DNA of 64,000 nt from Streptomyces sp. CA-210063. Its GTDB lineage: Bacteria > Actinomycetota > Actinomycetes > Streptomycetales > Streptomycetaceae. The translations under genes were made by a program, and so were the position numbers. The stretch is from the NCBI RefSeq assembly GCF_024612015.1, contig NZ_CP102512.1:3100001-3164000 (forward strand). Reading direction: 5' to 3'. Position 1 is the stretch's first letter, and every line of letters begins with the position of its first letter. The notes under the pieces are model-generated. The model saw nothing but the letters and a program-made list of their open reading frames with translations, did no database searches and was not told where the DNA came from. Shown here one piece after another: positions 38,210 to 46,440 of this stretch.

Positions 38210-41200
38210 GTGACTCCCCGCCCGCCGTCCGACGACAGCACACAGCACACCGGCGCCGCCGCCGAGGGGTCCGCCCCGGTGAAGAAGACGGCCACGAAGA
38301 AAACGGCCGCGAAGAAAACCGTGGCGAAGAAGGCGACGACAGCGAAGAAGACGGCGACGAAAAAGGCGGCTGAGAAAACGGCGGAGAAGAGCACCGCGGC
38401 GAAGAGCACGGCGAAGGCGGTCGCCAAGAAGGCGGCCGAGGGGGCGCCGGTGGTCAAGAAGGCCGTCGCCAAGAAGGCGGCCGAGGGGGCGCCGGTGGTC
38501 AAGAAGGCCGTCGCCAAGAAGGCGGTCACCAAGAAGGCGGTCGCCAAGAAGGCCGGCGAAGGTACGGCGGCGGTCAAGAAGACCGCCGGGGCCGGCGGCA
38601 CGGCCGCGCCCAGAAAGGTGGCCGAGGACAAGGGCGTGGCCAAGAAGGCTCCGGCCAAGAAGACCGCCACGAAGAAGACCGTGGCGAAGAAGGCGGTCGC
38701 CAAGAAGGCGGTCACGAAGACGGCTGTCGCCAAGACGGCTGTCGCCAAGACGGCTGTGGCGAAGAAGTCGGCGGCCAAGAAGACCGTGGCAAAGAAAGCC
38801 GTCACCGCCAAGGCCGTCACCAAGAAAGCCGCCGCGAAGAAGACCGTGAGGCCCCCGCAGGAGACCGTGGCCGAGCCGGCCGCTCCCGTATCGGTGCTGA
38901 CTGAATCGGCGCACCCGGAACCGGTGCTGCCTCAGCAGGCCACCGCCGAGCGCGCGGTCACCGGCCGCTCGCCGGGCGAACCGGTCGGCACCCCCGACGC
39001 CGGACCCGGCCTCGCCCAGCCCGCCTTCTCCCCCGCCATGGACGGCGCCGATCGCGAGCGGCTGATCGCCGGTACCCACCACGCGCCGCACTCGGTGCTC
39101 GGGGCTCACCCCGCGCCCGGCGGTGTGGTGTTCCGGGCGTTCCGGCCGTACGCGCTCGCAGTGAGTGTGGTGGTGGAGTCGCTGCGGGCGGAGTTGCACG
39201 ACGACGGAGGCGGGTTCTTCTCGGCGCTGCTGCCGTTGCGGGAGGTGCCGGCGGCGTACCGGCTGCTGATCTCGTACGAGGGAACGGAACAGGAGACCGA
39301 GGACGCGTACGGTTTCCTGCCCGCGATCGGCGAGCTGGACCTGCATCTGATCAACGAGGGCCGGCACGAGGAGCTGTGGCGGGTGCTCGGCGCCGAGCCG
39401 ATGACCCACCAGGGCGTGACCGGCACCCGCTTCACGGTGTGGGCGCCGAACGCGCGCGGCGTACGGCTGGCCGGGACGTTCAACTTCTGGGACGGCACCG
39501 GATATCCGCTGCGTGCGCTCGGCTCCTCGGGCGTGTGGGAGCTGTTCGTGCCCGGGATCGGCGAGGGCGAACTGTACAAGTTCGAGATCACCCGGCCGGA
39601 CGGCACCAAGACGCTCCGCGCCGACCCGCTGGCCCGCCGCACGGAGGTCCCGCCCAATACGTCCTCCGTCGTGCACGCCTCGCACTACGAGTGGGGCGAC
39701 GAGGAGTGGCTGACCAGGCGGGCGGAGACCCCCGCGCACGAGGCGCCGTTCTCCGTCTACGAGATCCATCTGCCGTCCTGGCGACCCGGACTGACGTACC
39801 GTCAACTGGCCGAACAGCTACCGGTGTACGTCTCCGACCTCGGCTTCACCCATGTCGAGCTGCTGCCGGTCGCCGAGCACCCGTTCGGCGGCTCATGGGG
39901 CTACCAGGTGACCGGGTTCTACGCGCCGACGGCCAGGCTCGGCACCCCGGACGACTTCAAGTTCCTGGTCGACGCGCTGCACCAGGCCGGGATCGGTGTG
40001 CTGATGGACTGGGTGCCGGCTCACTTCCCGCGTGACGACTGGGCGTTGGCCGAGTTCGACGGGCGACCGCTGTACGAGCACGAGGACCCGGCGCGGGCGG
40101 CGCACCCCGACTGGGGGACGCTGGAGTTCGACTACGGGCGCCGCGAGGTGCGCAACTTCCTTGTCGCCAACGCCCTTTACTGGTGCGAGGAGTACCACAT
40201 CGACGGGCTGCGGGTGGATGCCGTCGCGTCGATGCTCTACCTCGACTACTCGCGCGAGCCGGGCCAGTGGACGCCGAACGAGCACGGCGGCCGGGAGAAC
40301 CTGGACGCGGTCGCCTTCCTCCAGGAGATGAACGCGACCGTGTACCGGCGGGTGCCGGGTGTCGTGACCATCGCCGAGGAGTCGACGGCCTGGGACGGCG
40401 TCACCCGCGCCACCCACCACGTCGGTCCGGGCGGCTTCGGCGGTCTCGGCTTCGGCCTGAAGTGGAACATGGGCTGGATGCACGACTCGCTGGGCTACAT
40501 GTCCAAGGAGCCGGTGCACCGCAAGCACCACCACCACGAGATGACGTTCTCGATGGTGTACGCGTACAGCGAGAACTACGTCCTGCCGATCTCCCACGAC
40601 GAGGTCGTCCACGGCAAGGGCTCCCTGGTGTCGAAGATGCCGGGCGACTGGTGGCAGCGGCGGGCCGACCACCGCGCGTATCTCGGCTTCATGTGGGCCC
40701 ACCCCGGCAAGCAACTCCTCTTCATGGGCCAGGAGTTCGCCCAGGGCGCAGAGTGGTCGGAGGCGCACGGGCCGGACTGGTGGCTGCTGGATCCGGCGTA
40801 CGGCGCCGAAGCCGACCACCGGGGGGTGCGCGATCTCGTCCGCGACCTCAACACGACCTATCGCCGCACCCCCGCCCTCTGGCAGCTCGACACCCACCCG
40901 TCCGGGTTCTCCTGGATCACGGGCGACGCCGCGGACGACAACGTCCTGGCGTTCCTCCGCTTCGACGCCGACGGGGCGCCTCTGCTGGCCGTCTCCCACT
41001 TCAGCCCGGTCGTCCGCGAGGACTACCGGCTGGGGGTTCCCGAGGACGTGCCGGCGTGGCGCGAGGTGCTCAACACGGATGCCGACGCTTACGGAGGGAG
41101 CGGCGTCACCAACCCCCACCCCGTGAAGACGGAACCCCACCCCTGGCACGGCCGCCCGGCCGGCATCCGCATCACCTTGCCCCCCCTGTCCACGATCTGG

Positions 41201-41215
41201 CTCCGCCCGGCCTAG
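38210..41215 (+). CDS. glgB: glycogen branching enzyme with long Lys/Ala-rich N-terminus
   Basis: A 1001-residue GH13_9 enzyme introducing alpha-1,6 branches. GTG 38210 follows GAGGAGG (8-base spacer). The canonical enzyme begins near residue 280 ([24 protein letters not shown]): N1 and CBM48 modules, then the barrel with [12 protein letters not shown] (nucleophile D670), TIAEESTAW (acid E723) and [10 protein letters not shown]. About residues 24-215 are a histone-H1-like array of KKAVAKK/KKTATKK motifs, then a Pro/Ala linker. Usual GlgB proteins are about 730 residues, so the extension is extra. The array contains an exact 45-bp DNA duplication. It is the last gene of the operon. Confidence 0.95.
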   Translation: MTPRPPSDDSTQHTGAAAEGSAPVKKTATKKTAAKKTVAKKATTAKKTATKKAAEKTAEKSTAAKSTAKAVAKKAAEGAPVVKKAVAKKAAEGAPVVKKAVAKKAVTKKAVAKKAGEGTAAVKKTAGAGGTAAPRKVAEDKGVAKKAPAKKTATKKTVAKKAVAKKAVTKTAVAKTAVAKTAVAKKSAAKKTVAKKAVTAKAVTKKAAAKKTVRPPQETVAEPAAPVSVLTESAHPEPVLPQQATAERAVTGRSPGEPVGTPDAGPGLAQPAFSPAMDGADRERLIAGTHHAPHSVLGAHPAPGGVVFRAFRPYALAVSVVVESLRAELHDDGGGFFSALLPLREVPAAYRLLISYEGTEQETEDAYGFLPAIGELDLHLINEGRHEELWRVLGAEPMTHQGVTGTRFTVWAPNARGVRLAGTFNFWDGTGYPLRALGSSGVWELFVPGIGEGELYKFEITRPDGTKTLRADPLARRTEVPPNTSSVVHASHYEWGDEEWLTRRAETPAHEAPFSVYEIHLPSWRPGLTYRQLAEQLPVYVSDLGFTHVELLPVAEHPFGGSWGYQVTGFYAPTARLGTPDDFKFLVDALHQAGIGVLMDWVPAHFPRDDWALAEFDGRPLYEHEDPARAAHPDWGTLEFDYGRREVRNFLVANALYWCEEYHIDGLRVDAVASMLYLDYSREPGQWTPNEHGGRENLDAVAFLQEMNATVYRRVPGVVTIAEESTAWDGVTRATHHVGPGGFGGLGFGLKWNMGWMHDSLGYMSKEPVHRKHHHHEMTFSMVYAYSENYVLPISHDEVVHGKGSLVSKMPGDWWQRRADHRAYLGFMWAHPGKQLLFMGQEFAQGAEWSEAHGPDWWLLDPAYGAEADHRGVRDLVRDLNTTYRRTPALWQLDTHPSGFSWITGDAADDNVLAFLRFDADGAPLLAVSHFSPVVREDYRLGVPEDVPAWREVLNTDADAYGGSGVTNPHPVKTEPHPWHGRPAGIRITLPPLSTIWLRPA
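38420..38509 (+). repeat. exact 45-bp tandem duplication in glgB
   Basis: Units 38420-38464 and 38465-38509 are identical and each encodes [15 protein letters not shown]; a partial third copy follows. It lies in the Lys/Ala-rich region before the enzyme body and keeps the frame. Confidence 0.95.
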
Positions 41216-41220
41216 TTTTT

Positions 41221-41439
41221 CGCCCCCGCCGCCCCTACCCGTCCCATCCCCAGGGGCGCTGCCCCTTCGACCCCGAGGGGTTCGTTGTCGGGTGCGGGTG
41301 GGTGGGGGCTTGTCGCGCAGTTCCCCGCGCCCCTTTCAGGGGCGCGGGGAACTGCGCGAACGGGGTCCGGGGCGGAGCCCCGAGGCGGGTCGAAGGGGCG
41401 CAGCCCCTGGGGATGGGACGGGTAGGGGCGGCGGGGGCG
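41221..41439. repeat. long nested inverted repeat between convergent genes
   Basis: The outer arms 41221-41273 and 41387-41439 are complementary over 53 bp with a few mismatches. Inside is a perfect 21-bp hairpin with a 3-nt loop (41314-41334 and 41338-41358). It lies between the ends of glgB and the P450 gene. Similar sequences, with the AGTTCCCCGCGCCCCT stem, are scattered in intergenic positions of many Streptomyces genomes (from memory). It is probably a two-way terminator and an interspersed repeat family member. Confidence 0.9.
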
Positions 41440-41459
41440 AGAAGAACTCCCGCGGCCCC

Positions 41460-42896
41460 TCAGCCGCCGCTCTTCCGCCCCCCGAACATCATCCGTCGCA
41501 ACGCCCCCAGCAACCCACTCGCCGACCGCTCCCCGACAGCCGACGGAACGGCACCCGGCGCCACGGGAGGCGCGACCTCGTCCCCCCGCCGCGCACCCGG
41601 CACCCGCACCGCGCTGTGATCGCTGAGTTCATAGCGAACCGGCAGCAACCGCAACCCCCGCACCACCGGCCCCGACCGCCACGGCAACTGATCCGGCGGC
41701 AAGGTGAGTTCCGCACGGGCGAAGTGCTCGAAGACCCGCCCCACCGCCGTGGTGACGATCGTCCCCGCGAGCTCACGCGCGGCGCTGGGGCACTGGTGGG
41801 GCCCGGCCCCCCACGCCAGATGCGCCCGCGTACTGATCGTGGAGTCGACGATGTGCGAGGACCCGATCGCGAGCAGATCCCGGTGCGCGGCCGCGACGGA
41901 CGGGGACACGATGTCACCGGCCCGGATCCAGAAGTTCCCGAGCCGCACATCACGCGCCGCGAACCGGAAGCACAGGTTGGCCGTCGGCGGATTCACCAGC
42001 GCCGCCCGGTTCACGGTCTCCCCGAGCTGCCCGTCGGACAGGCTCCGCCGGACGGTCGCGTTGCCACGCAGCACTTCGAGGAGGGTGTTGCAGACCATGT
42101 TCCCGGCGATGTCGTTCAGATAGACCGCGTTCATGAACAGCTCGCGGCCCAACTGCTCGTCGCTCAACGACGGGTCGGACAGCAGCATGTAGGACGTCAG
42201 GTCCTCTCCGGGACGGGAGCGCCGGTGCGCCGCGAGCCGGGTCATCGCCCCCAGCGCCCGCCCGGTGGCCGGCCCCGCGTCCGGCCCGCCGTCGAGCATC
42301 CGCCACAGGTCCATGACCATCTCGTCGCCGAGTTCGACGGGGCAGCCGAACAGCTTGGTCGTGACCATGAGGAGCAGCGGCCGGGTGTACTGCGCCGCGA
42401 GATCGGCGAACCCGGTGGTTCCGGACTCGGCCGCGAGCATCGCGATCAGCTCGTCGGCGTACCGCGCGACGGCCGCCCGCAGCTCCCAGCCCTCGGGGGT
42501 GTGCCCGTCCTGGAACGGGCGCATCGCCGAGTGGTAGCTCAGCCGGGCGTGCCGGTGTTCCTCGTCGTCGAAGAACATGGTCTGCCGGACCTCGTACCCG
42601 GCGAGCAGCGGCCAGTCCCGCGGCAGTCGCCCCTCCGCCCGGGCCCGCCAGTGCCGTACGTCGCGCCGCCACACGCTCTCGCTGCGCAGGACCTCCAGCA
42701 CCTCGCGGTAGTCGAGAACCAGCCACGCCGGCACCCCCATCAGCCCCACCGGTGCCACGGGGCCGTACGTACTCCGCAGTCGCTCGTAGACGCTGCCCGG
42801 GTCCACGTCGAACTCCGCGGTCAGCAACGGCTCCACGGGCAGCGATTCCAGGGTGGGGCTGCCGGCCGGGGCGGCCGCGAAGGGATGTGTTTCCAT
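41460..42896 (-). CDS. cytochrome P450-like protein
   Basis: A 478-residue P450. The start is ATG at 42894-42896 (METHPFAAAPAG); the open frame upstream is non-conserved. The heme loop WGAGPHQCPSAARELAG keeps the thiolate Cys and the His two before it, but the usual first Phe is Trp. The K-helix shows ETVNR (ExxR type). The I-helix region YLNDIAGNMVCNT lacks the acid-Thr pair that activates oxygen in standard P450s. Together these resemble the unusual P450s often found beside Streptomyces conservon operons, but no conservon genes are here. The C-terminus extends about 55 residues past the P450 fold (Arg/Pro/Gly-rich). The substrate is unknown. Confidence 0.85.
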   Translation of the reverse strand: METHPFAAAPAGSPTLESLPVEPLLTAEFDVDPGSVYERLRSTYGPVAPVGLMGVPAWLVLDYREVLEVLRSESVWRRDVRHWRARAEGRLPRDWPLLAGYEVRQTMFFDDEEHRHARLSYHSAMRPFQDGHTPEGWELRAAVARYADELIAMLAAESGTTGFADLAAQYTRPLLLMVTTKLFGCPVELGDEMVMDLWRMLDGGPDAGPATGRALGAMTRLAAHRRSRPGEDLTSYMLLSDPSLSDEQLGRELFMNAVYLNDIAGNMVCNTLLEVLRGNATVRRSLSDGQLGETVNRAALVNPPTANLCFRFAARDVRLGNFWIRAGDIVSPSVAAAHRDLLAIGSSHIVDSTISTRAHLAWGAGPHQCPSAARELAGTIVTTAVGRVFEHFARAELTLPPDQLPWRSGPVVRGLRLLPVRYELSDHSAVRVPGARRGDEVAPPVAPGAVPSAVGERSASGLLGALRRMMFGGRKSGG

Positions 42897-43038
42897 GACC
42901 GACACGCATACCGCATGAAGCGTGTACGAGCAGTGACGATGACGGGAACTGTTACGGGTTGGTGATCCCTGGTGCACCTGTGGTGACGGTGACGAGGGCC
43001 ATGGCCCGCCGGGCACTCGCCCGGCGGGGCCCGCCCGG

Positions 43039-45327
43039 CTACTTCAGGCCAGCCGTCGACAACTCCCGCAGTGCTTCCGGCAGTTCGTCCGCGTGCACGA
43101 CGCCCAGCGCCTGCGTCGCCCGCGTCAGGGCCACGTACAGGTCGCTCGTGCCGAAGCGTCCGGGCTCGACGACGAGGACGGAGTCGAACTCCAGCCCCTT
43201 GGCCTGCCGGGGGTCGAGGAGGACGACGGCATGGGTCAGGTCCGGCTCCGCGCCGGCCGTCACCCCGTCGAGGCGGGCCGCCAGCGCCCGGTGCAGCTCG
43301 CGGGGCGCGATCACCGCGAGCCGTCCCTCGGCCGGGGTCAGCTCGACGACCGCCTTGGCCACCTCCGCGGGCAGTTCCTTCGGCGCCGCGCGGCGCGCCC
43401 AGGGCCGTACGCCCGTCGACCGTACGGAGCTCGGCGGCTCGAAGTCCGGCCGCTCGGCGCGGACGACCCCGGCCGCGACGGCCATGATCTCGGCGGGGGT
43501 GCGGTAGTTGACGCCGAGCCGGGTGTGCTCCCAGCGGTCCTCGACGTACGGCGCGAGGATGTCGGCCCAGGAGCCGACGCCCGCGGCCTCCGCCGTCTGG
43601 GCGGGGTCGCCGACCAGGGTCATCGAGCGGGTGGGCGAGCGGCGCATCAGCAGCCGCCAGGCCATCGGCGACAGCTCCTGCGCCTCGTCGACGATGATGT
43701 GCCCGAACGCCCAGGTCCGGTCGGCCGCCGCCCGCTCGGCGGCGCTGCGGTGGTCGTCCTCCTCGTGCCGCTCCGCGAACCGCTCGGCGTCGATGATGTC
43801 GTGCGCGGACAGCACCTCCGAGCCGTCGGGGTCGTTGTCCTCCTTGTCCTCGAACTCGTAGGTCCGGGACGCGTACGACACCTCCAGCACGCCCTGCGCG
43901 TACGCGATCTGGGTCTCCCGCTCGCGTTCGGCGCGGGCCCGCGCCACCCGGTCGTCCTCGCCCAGCAACTCCGCCGCCTCGTCGAGAAGCGGTACGTCGG
44001 CGACGGTCCACGCACGGGTGACGGGACGGCGTACGGCGTCGGCGTCCTCCGGGGACAGATACGCGTCCGGCTCGGCGAGGAGGTCGGCGATCAGGCGGCG
44101 CGGGGTGATCCGGGGCCACAGCCGGCCGATGGCGGACCAGACCTCGGGGTTCTCCGCCAGCTCGTCGCGGATCTGGGTGATGTCGCTGGCGTCGAGGAGG
44201 TTGGAGCCGTCGTACGGGTCGGTGCCGATGCGCTCGGTGACCATCTCCGTGAGGGTGTTGAGGATGTAGCCCTCGAAGTGCTCGCGGGCCACGTTGTGCG
44301 GGAGCTTCGCCTCGCGGGTGCGCTCGCGGGCGACCCGTACGAGGTCGTCGTCGAGCATCAGGATCTCCCGGTCGTGCTCGATGGCGATCACCGGGTCGGG
44401 CAGCGTCTGCCGGTCCCGTACGGCGGCCGCGAGCACCTCGGCCATGTCGGCACGTCCCTTGACGCGGGCGGCCGCCGGGGTGTCGGTCGCGGTGGCCCGT
44501 ACGCCGGGGAACAGTTCGCCGACGGTCGAGAGCAGCACGCCGGTCTCGCCGAGGGAGGGCAGCACCTCGCCGATGTAGCCGAGGAAGGCGGGGTTGGGGC
44601 CGACGATGAGGACGGCGCGCTTGGCGAGCAGCTCGCGCTGCTCGTAGAGGAGGTACGCGGCCCGGTGCAGGGCGACGGCCGTCTTGCCCGTTCCGGGGCC
44701 GCCCTCGACGACCATCACGCCCTGGTGGGGCGCGCGGATGATGCGGTCCTGCTCGGCCTGGATGGTCTGCACGATGTCGCCCATGCGGCCGGTGCGGGCC
44801 GAGTTGAGGGCGGCCAGCAGGACGGCGTCGCCGGTGGGGTCCTCGTACCCGGTGCGGGTCTCGTCGCCGAGGTCGAGGATCTCGTCGTGCAGGGCGGTGA
44901 CCCGGCGGGCCTCGGTGGTGATGTGCCGGCGGCGGCGCAGGCCCATCGGGGTGTGGCCGGTGGCGAGGTAGAAGGGGCGGGCGACGTCGGCCCGCCAGTC
45001 GATCAGGATCGGGGTGCGCTCGGTGTCGTCCTCCCGCAGCCCGATCCGGCCGATGTGGTGGCTGAGCCCGTTCGCGAGGTCGAGTCGGCCGAAGCAGAGC
45101 GAACCGTCGACGGCGTTCAGCGCGGCCAGCAGCCCCGAGCGCTCGGCGACGAGGATGTCCCGCTCCAGACGGGCCTGCATGGGCGTGTTGCCCTGGGCGA
45201 GCGCGTCCGTGACCGAGCCCTCGGTCGCACCGCGCAGGGCGTCCACGCGGGCATACAGCCCGTCGATGAATTCCTGTTCGCGCCGCAATTCATCTTGTTC
45301 ATCACGCGAAAAGCCGGTGTTTGACAA
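43039..45327 (-). CDS. helD: HelD-family RNA polymerase-associated ATPase/helicase
   Basis: A 762-residue UvrD/Rep-like superfamily-1 protein. In characterised relatives, HelD removes stalled RNA polymerase from DNA. TTG 45327 is preferred (GGGAG, 5-base spacer); GTG 45333 is two codons upstream. The N-terminal coiled coil is SRDEQDELRREQEFIDGLYARVDALR. Walker A is GGPGTGKTAVALHRAAYLLY, Walker B is HIIVDEAQELSPM, motif III is LVGDPAQTAE, motif IV is LGVNYRTP and motif VI is DLYVALTRATQALGVV. The rifampicin-linked palindrome found upstream of the HelR subgroup was not seen, so it is called HelD. Its start region overlaps a strong promoter on the opposite strand. Confidence 0.9.
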   Translation of the reverse strand: MSNTGFSRDEQDELRREQEFIDGLYARVDALRGATEGSVTDALAQGNTPMQARLERDILVAERSGLLAALNAVDGSLCFGRLDLANGLSHHIGRIGLREDDTERTPILIDWRADVARPFYLATGHTPMGLRRRRHITTEARRVTALHDEILDLGDETRTGYEDPTGDAVLLAALNSARTGRMGDIVQTIQAEQDRIIRAPHQGVMVVEGGPGTGKTAVALHRAAYLLYEQRELLAKRAVLIVGPNPAFLGYIGEVLPSLGETGVLLSTVGELFPGVRATATDTPAAARVKGRADMAEVLAAAVRDRQTLPDPVIAIEHDREILMLDDDLVRVARERTREAKLPHNVAREHFEGYILNTLTEMVTERIGTDPYDGSNLLDASDITQIRDELAENPEVWSAIGRLWPRITPRRLIADLLAEPDAYLSPEDADAVRRPVTRAWTVADVPLLDEAAELLGEDDRVARARAERERETQIAYAQGVLEVSYASRTYEFEDKEDNDPDGSEVLSAHDIIDAERFAERHEEDDHRSAAERAAADRTWAFGHIIVDEAQELSPMAWRLLMRRSPTRSMTLVGDPAQTAEAAGVGSWADILAPYVEDRWEHTRLGVNYRTPAEIMAVAAGVVRAERPDFEPPSSVRSTGVRPWARRAAPKELPAEVAKAVVELTPAEGRLAVIAPRELHRALAARLDGVTAGAEPDLTHAVVLLDPRQAKGLEFDSVLVVEPGRFGTSDLYVALTRATQALGVVHADELPEALRELSTAGLK

Positions 45328-45350
45328 TTCCACTCCCGCCCGGATATACT
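45321..45350 (+). promoter_or_regulatory. consensus sigma-HrdB-type promoter
   Basis: TTGACA (45321-45326) and TATACT (45345-45350) are separated by 18 bp, an almost ideal housekeeping promoter reading rightward. Nothing protein-coding follows in that direction before the terminator at 45412-45449. The -35 element overlaps the first codons of helD on the other strand. Confidence 0.8.
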
Positions 45351-45356
45351 CTGCTC

Positions 45357-45449
45357 ACTGAACTTTTTGCGACCCGATCCCCTTCAAGTCGCGAACCATC
45401 AAATATACGCAAGAAAGGCCCCCGAGCACAATTGCTCGGGGGCCTTTCT
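45357..45449 (+). ncRNA. candidate small RNA, about 93 nt
   Basis: The inferred transcript runs from about A45357 (7 bases after the -10 box) to the end of the terminator stem. It contains a small stem with GCGAC (45369-45373) and GTCGC (45388-45392) around a C-rich loop, an A/U-rich single-stranded part (CATCAAATATACGC), and a 17-bp terminator hairpin. It has no reading frame with a ribosome site. A C-rich loop is a common seed for pairing with G-rich ribosome sites (inference). It lies between the helD start and the end of the thioredoxin gene. Confidence 0.6.
45412..45449. terminator. perfect 17-bp bidirectional terminator
   Basis: AGAAAGGCCCCCGAGCA (45412-45428) is exactly complementary to 45433-45449 with loop CAAT. 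The A/T ends on both sides make it usable in both directions: leftward for the MerR-thioredoxin transcript and rightward for the small RNA candidate. Confidence 0.92.
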
Positions 45450-45459
45450 CGTCCAGGCG

Positions 45460-45792
45460 TCAGAGCACGTCGGCGAGTTCTTCGAGCAGCCGCCGCTTCG
45501 GCCGGGCGCCGACCATGGCCTTCACCGGCTCACCGCCGCTGAACACCATGAACGTCGGCATGGACAGCACCTTGTACGCGAGGGTGGTGTCCGGGTTGGT
45601 GTCCACGTCCAGCTGCACCACCTTCAACCGCTCCCCCTCCTCCGCGGCGAGGGCGCTGAGCACCGGCCCCATCTGCCGGCACGGCGGGCACCAGTCGGCC
45701 GTGAACTCCACGAGCACCGGCAGCTCCGCCCCGATCACCTCCGCCTCGAAGTCCGCGTCTGTCACCTCGGCCACACCCGCCGCCCTGATCAC
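45460..45792 (-). CDS. thioredoxin with WCPPC active site
   Basis: A 110-residue thioredoxin-fold oxidoreductase. GTG (45790-45792) overlaps the MerR stop as GTGA, so the pair is coupled. The active site at residues 34-38 is WCPPC instead of the standard WCGPC. The conserved cis-Pro (SMPTF) and the strand VLVEFTADWCPPCRQMGPVL are present. The middle Pro change should make it differ in redox potential from a housekeeping thioredoxin (inference). It may serve a thiol-stress pathway with the MerR protein. Confidence 0.93.
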   Translation of the reverse strand: MIRAAGVAEVTDADFEAEVIGAELPVLVEFTADWCPPCRQMGPVLSALAAEEGERLKVVQLDVDTNPDTTLAYKVLSMPTFMVFSGGEPVKAMVGARPKRRLLEELADVL

Positions 45793-46253
45793 AGTTCCCC
45801 GCCTCCCAGTTCACACCCCGGCTCCGGACCCCCCGGAACCTCCGCCTCGGCCGCCAGCCGCTCCCGCGCCCGCTCGGCCCGCGCCAGCTGCTCGCCGACC
45901 GACGCCCGCACGGCCGCCAGCTCACCGATCAGCGCGTCGAGTTCGTCCAGCTTCCGCCGGTACACCGCCAGCGACGCCGGACACGAGTCGCCCTCCGGGT
46001 GCCCGGCCCGCAGACACTCCACGAAGGGCCGCGTCTCCTCCAGGTCGAACCCGAAGTCCTGCAACGTCCGGATCTGCCGCAGCAGCCTCAGATCCCCCTC
46101 GTCGTACGTCCGGTACCCTCCCCCACTCTCGGCTTCGCTCGAGCGGGAGGTGCCCCCATCGCTCCGCCGCGCGGGCAACAACCCGCGCGCCTCGTAGTAC
46201 CGCAACGTCCGTGTCGTCGTCCCGGCCCGTGCCGCCAGCTCGCCGATGCGCAT
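45789..46253 (-). CDS. MerR-family regulator with repeat insertion
   Basis: A 154-residue activator-type regulator in an operon with the thioredoxin. The MerR helix-turn-helix is MRIGELAARAGTTTRTLRYYEARGLLPARRS. The wing, normally GGYRxYDE, is interrupted: after ARRSDGG come about 13 extra residues (TSRSSEAESGG) before GYRTYDEGDLRLL. A dimerisation coiled coil follows, and two Cys (VECLRAGHPEGDSCP) sit where metal or redox MerR proteins bind their effector. The inserted DNA (near 46117-46157) looks like an interspersed Streptomyces repeat. Whether the protein still binds DNA is uncertain. Confidence 0.85.
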   Translation of the reverse strand: MRIGELAARAGTTTRTLRYYEARGLLPARRSDGGTSRSSEAESGGGYRTYDEGDLRLLRQIRTLQDFGFDLEETRPFVECLRAGHPEGDSCPASLAVYRRKLDELDALIGELAAVRASVGEQLARAERARERLAAEAEVPGGPEPGCELGGGEL

Positions 46254-46311
46254 GCGATGACGGTATTCCTTGACGCCGACGTGAAGGAAAGAACGTGGGA
46301 ACAGACAAAAG

Positions 46312-46352
46312 CCGAGCGGCCAGGTCCATAGGGGGAGGACCTGGCCGCTCGG
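46312..46352. terminator. hairpin, first of a twin pair
   Basis: A perfect 16-bp stem (CCGAGCGGCCAGGTCC at 46312-46327 with 46337-46352) has a 9-nt loop ATAGGGGGA. It lies 90-130 bases past the end of dctA and 60 bases upstream of the MerR start. Confidence 0.85.
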
Positions 46353-46376
46353 TGTTCTGGTGCTCTTCAGTTGTGG

Positions 46377-46419
46377 GCCGTACGGCCGGGTCTACGGGGG
46401 GAGGACCCGGCCGTACGGC
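46377..46419. terminator. hairpin, second of a twin pair
   Basis: A perfect 16-bp stem (GCCGTACGGCCGGGTC at 46377-46392 with 46404-46419) has loop TACGGGGGGAG, closely resembling the loop of the neighbouring hairpin. It starts 22 bases after the dctA stop (in the direction of dctA transcription) and is its likely terminator. Confidence 0.88.
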
Positions 46420-46440
46420 GTTCTTGGGGGCCGGAACCCG

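Noticed and set aside
45321..45449. 6C RNA
   Set aside because: The candidate has a C-rich loop but not two hairpins with runs of six C's, so it does not fit that family as I know it.
43039..45450. Rifampicin-associated element upstream of the helicase (HelR)
   Set aside because: The expected G-rich palindrome with a TTGC centre was not seen in 45334-45460.
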